Below are positions 37,901 to 41,949 of a stretch of DNA of 64,000 nt, in pieces. Within the stretch, counting starts at the first letter, position 1. Each line of letters starts with the position of its first letter. Source of the DNA: Oasisia sp. SBJ-2009 (Eukaryota > Annelida > Polychaeta > Sabellida > Siboglinidae); the NCBI GenBank assembly GCA_964017155.1, contig OZ024861.1:32200377-32264376 (forward strand), in the 5' to 3' direction. The notes under the pieces were generated by a model. That model saw nothing but the letters and a program-made list of their open reading frames with translations. It made no database searches and was not told where the DNA came from. The position numbers and the translations under genes are program-made.

Positions 37901-40337
37901 CTATTACACCTGTCTCTGCTAGACCTGTCATGGCTGGAACTGTCTCTGTTACACCTGTCTCAGTTACAGGTGTCTGGACTAGACCTGTCTAGGCTAAACT
38001 GAGTGTGTACTGGTTGCAGGCAGTGGTCATGAAGTCTGTCCAGCTGAAGTTTGCTGCCGACTTTGATCTCATCACTGGCAAGCACAAGTTGTTCCAAGAC
38101 ACTCTGGAAGACCACTTCTACAGAAGCTACAGCACTGACCAGGTGAACTTCTTCAACTTCGTCTTCACGCAAGGTATGTGGTACTTCCTTGCCTTTGCTA
38201 GTTCATTGTTATGTATTTGTTATGCTTAATTGTTCAATCATAGTTCTGTGTTCATTGTTTTATATTGTCATACTCTGTCCTTAACTCATATTTTTGTTTT
38301 ACTGCCAGCTTTTGTTAACAGTTAGGCAAACAATTACCCCACTTTCAACTGCCTTTGAGCTGTAAATTCCCAATTAAAAATGTTGTTTATATTTTACAAT
38401 CTTCCATTAAGTGCTGCTGATGTATATCAAGTGAAGTTTGTAATCCATTGACTTGTCTTCGATTCTGAGTTATAATTTGAATACATTGATGTCCATCCTG
38501 TTTTAAAGTCTGTCATTTGTCTTCACATTCCCCAACATAGTCAACAGGTGTCACTGTGTCATTGCAGGCAGCATTGTGGCGTCGTTTGACATAGCGAGCT
38601 CCTCCAGTACGGCTCTGGATGGCATGCTGGAAGCCATTGCCAGTGACGTGAGAGCCCAGAAAGCCATCACATTTGATGGTAAACAGTACAAGTTGGAGAA
38701 GAGTATGTTGGTCAACGAGAAGTCTTATGGCAATGTGGAGACAGCGGTGAGTGGTGTGGTCTTTTTGTCTGGTGCTCATTGAGTTCTCTGGTGAGTTGTT
38801 TACTGGTGCTCAGTATGTTTAACAAGATTTAACAAGATTGCGACAGAGATTCAACTCTAGATTGCAGGTGGACTAGGAAGCCCTTTGGCTTATCGAGAGT
38901 CCAACCTATCTAAGTATACCCCGCCCTTCTTAGGTATAAGTTGATTTTATTTTAAAATATATTAACACTACTAGCACCTACACAATCAGCTGGTAATCTG
39001 TTCCAGTCATTTACTGTGTGTTGTGAAAATGTTCTAATATCTAGTCTACACTGCTTTTTTGTTAATGTAACTCCATGTCCTCTAGTCCTTCTCTCTTCTT
39101 TGACCGAGAACAAACTATTTCTGTCAATATTTTCATACCCATTCAATATTTTAAACACCTCAATCTGATCTCCTCTCAATCTTCTGCTTTGTAGTGTTGT
39201 TAAACCACATTCTTTTAGACGCATTTCATAACTAATATTTCTGAGTTTTGGTATCATTTTGGTTGCTCTCCTTTGTACTCTGGTGTGTTGTTGACTGGTG
39301 CTCAGTGTTCTCTGGTGTGTTACAGAAGTCAGGGTTCCCGGTGCTGGCCATCGTTGGTGTCACGGTGCTGTGTGTGCTGGTCCTGTGTCTGGTTGTGGCC
39401 CTGGTGTGGCACTTCAAGAAGAGTGCCAAGTCGAGAGTTGGTGAGTTGATGTCTTCACTGTTACAGCTCTTAGCAGCAGCATTTGTACACAGCTCAGTGC
39501 TGGCAGTGAGCACTGCACCACCAACCTTCAGAGAAGTCATGGATATTTCACATTTTTAGATTGAAGCAGGTTGTGGCTTCTTCTCTTATCTCAGATACTG
39601 GATGGGGCCCTTTTGCAGGGCGTTTAAAGTCCAACGAGACTTTTGCGAGTTCCCTACAGGTTTCACGTTTACCCCGTGTGGAATTTGTTACTTCCCATGG
39701 CATAGACACCAGATAGAAGGGTCTACCGGCTTTTAGCTTCTCTTCCGAAAGAAGCAGGCAAATGTGGGGTGAACGAAACTGCCTAAGTTTTGAAACAGTG
39801 ACAGATGGGATTGAACCACCGTCCACTCGATTGACAGTCTGGCACTTACCGCGCGACCACCGCTTCCCACTGATTAAATAAAAATTTATGCATTAGGTGA
39901 ATCATGTAATTTACTCACATTGCATGAATGCAAATAAGTAATGTATTTGGACCAATGACTGTCCCATCAACCACCATTTTGCCCTACCCATACTGTGATG
40001 TTCTACCTAGTCACTGTGTCACAGAGGCTAGTCCTAGCTAGTTTCTTTGCAGCCCTGGGCAGGATTGTAACTGAACTATTTAATGTCTCACAATATGGTC
40101 TCTTCTGCAGTGTCTGCCAATGACGATTACGATCACTCAAGCAACTACCCAGCATCGAGTCCTCAGCGTGTTGGTGGTGGCAAGCATCCACCAGTGAGTG
40201 CCCAGCGTGTTGGTGGTGTGTGCTGGAGTGACGAACGCAGCAACTATGTGACTGGAGCCACCCCTCGCTCGAAGCAGGAGGTGGTCACCACCATCACCCC
40301 TGGTACCGTCACCGCCAACTTTGTCGATGTTGAGTGA
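327..40337 (+). CDS. PKHD1L1: Fibrocystin-L (PKHD1L1)-like giant receptor, 3' part (39 exons, gene level)
   Basis: This is the C-terminal 3,619 residues of a fibrocystin-L-like type I membrane protein; the 5' end is outside the window. Seen directly: repeated IPT/TIG domains (motifs such as SPTSGG, ITGSGF), two G8 domains, PbH1 beta-helix regions with the HFH motif shared with TMEM2/CEMIP, one transmembrane helix and a short cytoplasmic tail. All 39 exons have GT-AG borders and the phases match at every junction, with most junctions phase 1. Known of the family: vertebrate fibrocystin-L is a surface protein of about 4,240 aa (for example on hair-cell stereocilia and immune cells), and PKHD1 is its kidney relative. 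The domain order here matches fibrocystin-L from its middle IPT run to the C terminus. The vertebrate PA14 domain would lie upstream. Exon borders are listed in the block entries. Residue numbers used below count from the first visible codon at 327. Confidence 0.93.
702..1842 (-). mobile_element. PiggyBac-like non-autonomous element with TTAA duplication
   Basis: TTAA at 698-701 and at 1843-1846 flank perfect inverted ends CCCATTTTATCC (702-713) and GGATAAAATGGG (1831-1842); the match extends four more bases with one mismatch. TTAA targets and a CCC start are the hallmarks of piggyBac. The right end is duplicated once in tandem (about 35 bp, 1775-1842). Inside, on the minus strand, are a CCAAT box and ATGGCGTCGAG at 1594, but that frame stops after eight codons, and the rest has no transposase domain I recognise. 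It is a decayed internal-deletion derivative. Confidence 0.8.
3074..5092 (+). CDS. PKHD1L1: PKHD1L1-like exons 4-7: IPT/TIG domains
   Basis: Exons 3074-3198, 3497-3638, 4000-4186 and 4848-5092, with end phases 0, 1, 2 and 1. They encode three IPT-like beta-sandwich domains. The first has VTVTGAGF; the second is divergent ([11 protein letters not shown]); the third has a [16 protein letters not shown] core and paired cysteines. Each domain has the IPT pattern of a V-x-G strand, a conserved glycine-phenylalanine turn and a late Cys. The intron at 3639-3999 holds a degenerate CCTTAAA/ACTACTACA repeat, and the intron at 4187-4847 holds a dispersed repeat also found at 11861. Confidence 0.87.
4616..4677 (+). 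repeat. 62-bp dispersed repeat, copy 1
   Basis: About 85% identical to 11861-11922 (shared core GATGACAAACTAATGT). Both copies lie in receptor introns. No terminal repeats or target duplications can be seen, so the kind of element is unknown. Confidence 0.7.
5154..5420 (-). repeat. tRNA-derived SINE, family A
   Basis: Homologous over its whole length to 39593-39867. Read on the minus strand, it begins with a tRNA-like head (TGGTAGAGCGCCGGACTGTC and, further on, GGTTCAATAC as a B-box-like sequence). The seven-base loop CTGTCAA would hold a GTC anticodon, suggesting descent from tRNA-Asp. The body has GGTGAACGAAATTGCC-type sequence. It lies in the receptor intron 5093-5641. Confidence 0.8.
5642..9103 (+). 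CDS. PKHD1L1: PKHD1L1-like exons 8-9: linker domain flanking a giant minisatellite
   Basis: Exons 5642-5830 and 8933-9103, both ending in phase 1. They encode about 120 residues that are not IPT. The first half contains [11 protein letters not shown] and RVEQT; the second contains [16 protein letters not shown] and MRGVVHVV. This strand pattern recalls the cupredoxin-like segment that lies between IPT runs in fibrocystin-L; that assignment is inference. The intron between them is almost entirely a 28-bp minisatellite whose unit copies the exon 8 donor site. Confidence 0.82.
5831..8555 (+). repeat. 28-bp minisatellite, about 90 units, each with a 5' splice-site copy
   Basis: Unit length 28 bp (for example 5859-5886). 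The unit core CAACAGGTGGGTACTTTGAC repeats the junction of exon 8 and its intron (ACAG|GTGGGTACTTGAG at 5827). Variants are CAATAG and CAACAGTTGGG (the latter loses the GT); some units are shortened to TTTGACAATAGG. Units are homogeneous to about 8290 and degenerate to about 8555. Confidence 0.95.
9681..11111 (+). CDS. PKHD1L1: PKHD1L1-like exon 10: large exon with five IPT/TIG domains
   Basis: A single 1,431-nt exon, residues about 481-957. Five IPT repeats start near the sequences [36 protein letters not shown] and VTGINPTEG, each followed by an ITGSGF-like turn and a Cys-containing strand. The exon begins with GRRKRSVDG, a dibasic furin-type motif. The acceptor is a tandem NAGNAG (gcagcag), so the start may be 9681 or 9684; both keep the frame and differ by one Ala. 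The open frame runs further upstream to 9590, but that part is intron by phase and lacks a domain. The exon ends in phase 1. Confidence 0.93.
11500..13390 (+). CDS. PKHD1L1: PKHD1L1-like exons 11-13: last two IPT/TIG domains
   Basis: Exons 11500-11643, 12002-12176 and 13234-13390 (end phases 1, 2, 0). They complete the sixth IPT of this run ([12 protein letters not shown]) and encode the seventh (VTSVTPKVG, then LTITGTDFG split by the 12177-13233 intron). A long stop-free frame is not seen across the introns, so the gene model rests on splice sites and phase. The 1.06-kb intron 12177-13233 is AT-rich and I recognise nothing in it. Confidence 0.87.
11861..11922 (+). repeat. 62-bp dispersed repeat, copy 2
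   Basis: Partner of 4616-4677, same strand, inside the intron 11644-12001. Confidence 0.7.
13762..13829. repeat. Alternating purine-pyrimidine tract (GT/GC/AT)
   Basis: A 68-bp run of alternating purines and pyrimidines (GTGCATGCGCGTG-like). Such tracts can adopt Z-DNA; here it lies 100 bp before the exon of G8 domain 1. Confidence 0.7.
13927..14452 (+). CDS. PKHD1L1: PKHD1L1-like exons 14-15: G8 domain 1
   Basis: Exons 13927-14083 and 14373-14452 (end phases 1, 0), residues about 1117-1195. The G8 signature is clear: WSSKDTWGG, then [19 protein letters not shown] and the glycine-rich strands GGKVLF and IVGGGILQ. G8 domains are about 120-residue beta-rich domains named for eight conserved glycines, found in PKHD1, PKHD1L1, CEMIP and TMEM2. 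The domain continues into the exon at 18544 after a 4.1-kb intron that holds a whole transposon. Confidence 0.92.
14630..18217 (+). mobile_element. DNA transposon carrying the transposase gene, TTAA-flanked candidate borders
   Basis: Borders proposed from TTAA at 14626-14629 and 18218-18221. The left end starts GGAGACCCGCGGGTCGAG and contains the perfect palindrome GACCCGCGGGTC. The right end, read on the minus strand, starts GGGTACCAACTACTCGAA. About 12 of 20 bases agree, better than chance but not a clean terminal repeat, so the exact ends are uncertain. The element would be 3.6 kb and fill most of the 14453-18543 intron. The region after the gene has a short tandem duplication of the gene's last 50 bases (17510-17640). 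Confidence 0.45.
15139..17531 (+). CDS. DDE-type transposase (Mutator-like, PF20700-type), two exons, apparently intact
   Basis: A gene nested in a receptor intron, same strand. Exon 1 is 15139-15235 (basic N terminus, KKRKRNRGG, a likely nuclear signal); exon 2 is 15772-17531. The donor acag|gtgtgt and acceptor tttcag|caac join in phase 1, giving 618 aa with no stop or frameshift. An N-terminal zinc-binding-like cluster (CPQC then CLICDTC) is followed by a catalytic core. Candidate acidic triad: Asp in YDGSW (about 238), Asp in GDGDA (336/338) and Glu in NANESLH (about 508), arranged as in the 'Mutator-like transposase domain' family widespread in invertebrates. Upstream (15058-15110) are three CCAAT-type boxes and a CpG-rich stretch, so it probably has its own promoter. 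AATAAA follows at about 17577. It could be a live transposon or a domesticated copy. Confidence 0.88.
18544..19495 (+). CDS. PKHD1L1: PKHD1L1-like exons 16-17: end of G8 domain 1 and link to beta-helix
   Basis: Exons 18544-18673 and 19124-19495, both ending in phase 1. They include [12 protein letters not shown] and [14 protein letters not shown], stretches that are highly conserved in vertebrate fibrocystin-L at the same place, then [16 protein letters not shown] and the RAEVGLL/NVVVRG strands. The donor at 19496 is followed after 16 bases by the target duplication of a 1.3-kb TIR element. Confidence 0.93.
19516..20841 (-). mobile_element. 1.3-kb TIR element with 4-bp AAAT duplication
   Basis: Inverted ends of about 37 bp with two mismatches (19516-19552 and 20805-20841), starting GTGACTCATCTTAACAAAA. 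AAAT at 19512-19515 and 20842-20845 is the likely target duplication. On the minus strand it has CCAAT and TATTTATA-like promoter signals near 20320-20380, an ATG at 20281 and, in another frame, an acidic stretch ([16 protein letters not shown], 20108-20190) ending in a stop. This looks like the 5' part of a transposase gene after internal deletion and decay. I cannot name the superfamily. Confidence 0.75.
21274..22793 (+). CDS. PKHD1L1: PKHD1L1-like exon 18: parallel beta-helix (PbH1) region 1
   Basis: A single 1,520-nt exon, residues about 1363-1869, ending in phase 0. It holds the best conserved part of the protein: [36 protein letters not shown], and [12 protein letters not shown]. The HFH motif and the rungs of Asn and Gly are typical of the right-handed beta-helix shared with TMEM2 and CEMIP, which have been linked to hyaluronan. 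Whether the fibrocystin branch is catalytic is not known, and no enzyme activity is claimed here. The open frame runs past the donor at 22794 (gaggtaggc); the extra codons are intron. Confidence 0.95.
23286..24500 (+). CDS. PKHD1L1: PKHD1L1-like exons 19-21: G8 domain 2
   Basis: Exons 23286-23463, 23876-24085 and 24225-24500, all ending in phase 1. Exon 19 finishes the first helix region. Exons 20-21 carry the second G8 domain: [14 protein letters not shown], then [23 protein letters not shown] and [12 protein letters not shown]. The spacing matches the first G8. In exon 19 I chose the donor atga|gtgagt because it restores phase with ISDKPKI in the next exon. Confidence 0.92.
24819..25464 (+). 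CDS. PKHD1L1: PKHD1L1-like exons 22-23: link from G8 domain 2 to second beta-helix
   Basis: Exons 24819-25067 and 25282-25464, phase 1 at both ends. They repeat the plan of exons 16-17 ([46 protein letters not shown]), so the G8-plus-helix unit is present twice in the protein, as in vertebrate fibrocystin-L. The second exon is followed by a 900-bp intron containing a tRNA-derived SINE and a TA repeat. Confidence 0.92.
25730..26040 (-). repeat. tRNA-derived SINE, family B
   Basis: On the minus strand it starts AGTGGCTCAGGGGTAGAGC (A-box) and has CCGGGTTTGAATCCTGG (B-box), then a body with the conserved CTTGGGCAAG / CAGCTGAGT segment and the end near AAAGCGCTTTGAG. At 26052-26070 the A-box sequence is repeated in the opposite direction, followed by a TA tract (26071-26158), forming a short palindrome at the SINE head. 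Confidence 0.78.
26071..26158. repeat. TA microsatellite
   Basis: Nearly pure (TA)n with a few GTA interruptions in the intron before receptor exon 24. Confidence 0.95.
26367..27860 (+). CDS. PKHD1L1: PKHD1L1-like exons 24-25: parallel beta-helix (PbH1) region 2
   Basis: Exons 26367-26600 and 27138-27860, phase 1. They include [53 protein letters not shown] and FFPYI-type rungs, typical of PbH1 repeats. The second exon has about ten Asn-rich turns and several cysteines. The donor at 26601 is GTTAGT, slightly off consensus. A CA repeat (26703-26760) lies in the intron between them. Confidence 0.92.
26703..26760. repeat. CA microsatellite
   Basis: (CA)n of about 28 units, one interruption, in the intron between the two exons of beta-helix region 2. 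Confidence 0.95.
28268..30282 (+). CDS. PKHD1L1: PKHD1L1-like exons 26-28: post-helix extracellular region
   Basis: Exons 28268-28430, 29430-29665 and 30034-30282 (end phases 2, 1, 1). They encode [30 protein letters not shown] and a Cys-containing region around CLCPLSK-like and [10 protein letters not shown] sequences. The LxDLDGSFxG motif also occurs after the helix in vertebrate PKHD1L1 and in TMEM2. The donor at 30283 is GTTTGT, unusual, but phase and the next exon support it. The intron 28431-29429 contains an old copy of a tRNA-derived SINE. Confidence 0.88.
29055..29400 (-). repeat. Old, diverged copy of SINE family B
   Basis: Shares with 25730-26040 the order GGCAGACCTGTT, GGAAACACTCAGCC, CAGCTGAGTAATCTGGAGCA and ACTTGTCCA, with many changes and an inserted segment (29270-29340) where GAACCC...CTTGAAGG is partly duplicated. 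It lies in the receptor intron 28431-29429. Confidence 0.6.
30660..32538 (+). CDS. PKHD1L1: PKHD1L1-like exons 29-30: extracellular region with basic cleavage-like site
   Basis: Exons 30660-31181 and 32195-32538 (end phases 1, 0), residues about 2770-3058. The first starts with [19 protein letters not shown] and has a PAKVRIAGV segment. It then has the polybasic motif [10 protein letters not shown] near 31125-31150, a furin-type site by sequence. The second is acidic and Asn/Thr-rich. The intron between them is a 38-bp minisatellite that ends about 15 bp from the acceptor of exon 30. Confidence 0.88.
31345..32180 (+). repeat. 38-bp minisatellite, about 20 units
   Basis: Unit of 38 bp starting CATAGTCTACCAACAGTC and ending TGTTCTGTAA. 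The units are nearly identical, differing mainly at one C/T position (GTCCACC or GTCTACC). The last two units (32103-32180) are diverged and run up to the acceptor of the next receptor exon at 32194. It fills most of the intron. Confidence 0.95.
33191..33550 (+). CDS. PKHD1L1: PKHD1L1-like exon 31: Ig-like/TIG-like repeats
   Basis: A 360-nt exon with phase 0 at both ends, residues about 3059-3178. The sequence reads as one beta-sandwich and the start of another: [21 protein letters not shown] is the classic end of an invasin/Ig-like repeat (shown here in short form as [16 protein letters not shown]). A second repeat begins with [10 protein letters not shown]. The acceptor is preceded by a GT tract that replaces a normal polypyrimidine tract. 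Confidence 0.85.
33805..33985 (+). mobile_element. LINE 3' end, same family as 38822-39285
   Basis: The sequence encodes the last residues ([22 protein letters not shown]) and then matches the non-coding tail GGTTGGACTCTCGATAAGC and the ATCTTGTTAA-type end. Orientation is plus, opposite to the 38822 copy. It lies in the receptor intron 33551-34378, where I otherwise see nothing. Confidence 0.75.
34379..35405 (+). CDS. PKHD1L1: PKHD1L1-like exons 32-33: Ig-like repeat and SEA-like module 1
   Basis: Exons 34379-34766 and 35227-35405 (end phases 1, 0), residues about 3179-3367. Exon 32 ends an Ig-like repeat ([20 protein letters not shown]) and begins a SEA-like module ([20 protein letters not shown]). 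Exon 33 opens with [13 protein letters not shown], resembling the GSxVV autoproteolysis site of SEA domains; the Gly codon is split by the intron. The 3' end could be 35402 (CAG|GTGGTA) or 35405 (GTG|GTAAGT); both keep phase 0, and I favour 35405 for its better donor. SEA domains near the membrane are known in mucins and reported for PKHD1L1. Confidence 0.85.
34855..34965 (+). repeat. TTGG/CTGG tetranucleotide repeat
   Basis: Starts as (TTGG)n and changes to (CTGG)n, about 28 units in all, in the intron between receptor exons 32 and 33. Its open frames on both strands are an artefact of the repeat. Confidence 0.95.
36654..37360 (+). CDS. PKHD1L1: PKHD1L1-like exons 34-35: Ser/Thr-rich mini-exons
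   Basis: Exons 36654-36707 (54 nt, [18 protein letters not shown]) and 37331-37360 (30 nt, [10 protein letters not shown]). Both are phase 0-0, with good acceptors (ctccag, ttgtag) and the same strong donor GTAAGT. They would form a short mucin-like linker between the two SEA-like modules. Being symmetric they can be skipped or included without changing frame. They are too short for any ORF-based call and rest only on splice signals, phase and composition. Confidence 0.62.
37684..37990 (+). repeat. 15-bp repeat in a 105-bp higher-order array
   Basis: The basic unit is 15 bp (for example CTGCTAGACCTGTCT). Seven units form a 105-bp block; the marker AGACCTGTCATGGCTGG recurs at 37711, 37816 and 37921. 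Because 15 and 105 are multiples of three, the array is open in frames on both strands. It ends 30 bp before the acceptor of SEA-like module 2. Confidence 0.9.
38020..38746 (+). CDS. PKHD1L1: PKHD1L1-like exons 36-37: SEA-like module 2
   Basis: Exons 38020-38173 and 38568-38746 (end phases 1, 0), residues about 3396-3506. This is a near copy of exons 32 (3' half) and 33: [18 protein letters not shown] then [13 protein letters not shown], with the intron in the same codon. Protein identity between the two modules is roughly 60-65% by eye and parts of the DNA are almost identical. The module ends about 6 residues before the transmembrane exon. Confidence 0.88.
38822..39285 (-). mobile_element. 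5'-truncated non-LTR retrotransposon (CR1/Jockey-like) 3' end
   Basis: On the minus strand it encodes the typical reverse-transcriptase C-terminal region: [35 protein letters not shown], then [13 protein letters not shown] and WNRLPADCV. The 3' end is a short tandem tail of ATCTTGTTAA units at 38822-38845. It is truncated at the 5' side, as usual for such LINEs. A second copy of the same family is at 33805-33985. Confidence 0.85.
39326..39440 (+). CDS. PKHD1L1: PKHD1L1-like exon 38: transmembrane helix
   Basis: A 115-nt exon, phase 0 to 1, residues about 3507-3544. It encodes [18 protein letters not shown] and the rest of a 23-25-residue hydrophobic helix, followed by the stop-transfer motif HFKKSAKSR. 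This is the only membrane span seen, giving a type I topology with nearly all the protein outside the cell. A LINE 3' end lies in the intron just upstream (38822-39285). Confidence 0.93.
39593..39867 (-). repeat. tRNA-derived SINE, family A (second copy)
   Basis: Same family and orientation as 5154-5420, about 80% identical by eye. The B-box-like GGTTCAATCCC is on the minus strand at 39817-39807. The tRNA-like head does not form a convincing full cloverleaf, so this is a SINE and not a tRNA gene. It sits between the transmembrane exon and the tail exon of the receptor. Confidence 0.8.
40111..40337 (+). CDS. PKHD1L1: PKHD1L1-like exon 39: cytoplasmic tail and stop
   Basis: The terminal coding exon, 227 nt, gives a 75-residue tail ending in NFVDVE and TGA at 40335-40337. 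It contains a small internal repeat ([11 protein letters not shown] then AQRVGG) and many Ser/Thr. No kinase or PDZ-binding motif is evident. The in-frame 'gtgagt' at 40194 looks like a donor but the frame continues to a stop, so I keep the exon whole. Confidence 0.9.
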
Positions 40338-41943
40338 TCACTGTCACCTGATCACCTGTCGTGGACATGTTCACGTGTCCATGTTCACGTGTCATGGATA
40401 TAATCACCTGTCATGGACATGTTCACTTGTTATGGACATGTTCACCTGTCATGGCCATGGCTACCTGCCCAACTCTATGGGTTTTATATATTTGCACGAG
40501 TTATATTCAGAGTTGGACGTAAGAAATCTCTAACAGAATTACAAAGAAAGATTTCCAACCGAGATGGCATTGAAATGTTTACATCAGAATGCCCATTAAC
40601 AGGTTTTTGTTGGACGAGAAGAATGGGGTGAATGGTGAGATGCACTATGCGTGTTGATTCAACTATGTTTGTTATTGGTGTTGATTTTGGTTGATGAAAA
40701 TGCACAAAATGTATAATTGTTTTTTATTAGCCAATATTTGCTGGTATGTTGTATAAATTGTTCAGGCATCAACATGTCCAGCTGAACTTGTGGCTGTTGC
40801 TGGCAGCAGCTACTACATGTACAATCTTATTTGTGATACTTTCTGTCTGAAGAAAAGGTCACATTCCCCCCATACTATTTTTATAACTTGATTATATATC
40901 TGTCTGTAATTATTGAACCAACATGAAGCATTTGGTATATTGATCTGTGATAATTCCAGTTATTAAGACAGACATTCCACGATATCATAGCTTGTTTTTA
41001 ACTTCACGTACCCCTGGGATAGTATATGGAATTGGTAATAAGTATGATCATTTCAGTAGAATTTAATATTTATTCTTGCACACATGTGTGAAACAAAGAA
41101 TTGTTTTGTACTTTTATATTGTCAGTTTATTTATGCATTAAATAGATATAGTGTAATCATAATCAAGGAAACCCAAACCTAGATGTTTTTTATTAATCTA
41201 TGATAGATACAATTTAGAGGTTATTTGTCTCATTATCACTTAAAAACAATTAAAATTCGATATCTTGGATGACAATGAAAATGTAATTAGTGAATTTCAC
41301 ATTACAAGGTTCTTCAAAAACCTGTTCCCAAATCAGGTTGTTAATGTCTCAGTGTTGGATATATCCATACGGACAGAAATAGCATTATCTGTGAAATGAG
41401 GATTCAAATTACAAAACATCATGGTGATTTTGGAATTTTAAAGCAGCTTGTTTGATACTCCTTGTATTTTGGTGTGTGTTTGTAACATTATTTTTCTGTC
41501 ATTATGAAAGAGTGCTGTATTAATGGTGTGATTAAAGAATAAATTCTTCAATGCCTTGTGTTTGAAATGCAACGCAGAGGAAGTTATTTTGAAATAGTAC
41601 AGCTAGGACATGATCACATTACAAACAAGCAAGATATATCTCGGAAGTATTTAGCCACACTGCAGGTACTGCTACTCTGCCATCCAGATGTGTGATGAGT
41701 GTCAAGTGTAGACTAATATATGTGGGCGTCACCAACATGTAGGTTTATGTAAAATTCCCTTCCAGTCCCTGTGACTCGCCTGGTAAAACCTGTTGTTGAG
41801 GAACACAACTTGGAGAGAATTCCTTCACCTGCTGTAAACAAAGCCAACAAATAATCTAACAGAATTCTAGAAAAGAGGTTATTAACTTCTGGTGCTAAGT
41901 ATTTTAAGCAGTGTGTTAATAAATAAAGTATCATGAAAAGATC
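40338..41943 (+). other. Probable 3' UTR of the PKHD1L1-like gene with poly(A) signals
   Basis: Non-coding after the stop. The first 130 bases are a degenerate tandem repeat of a CATGGACATGTTCACCTGT-like unit (40340-40470) with palindromic pieces. Candidate poly(A) signals are AATAAA at 41538-41543 and at 41918-41927 (two overlapping). Which one is used cannot be told from sequence. Confidence 0.55.
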
Positions 41944-41949
41944 TGAGAG

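Noticed and set aside
39800..39867. Possible tRNA gene on the minus strand
   Set aside because: It has A- and B-box-like sequences, but stems do not pair well and homology continues into a SINE body also found at 5154.
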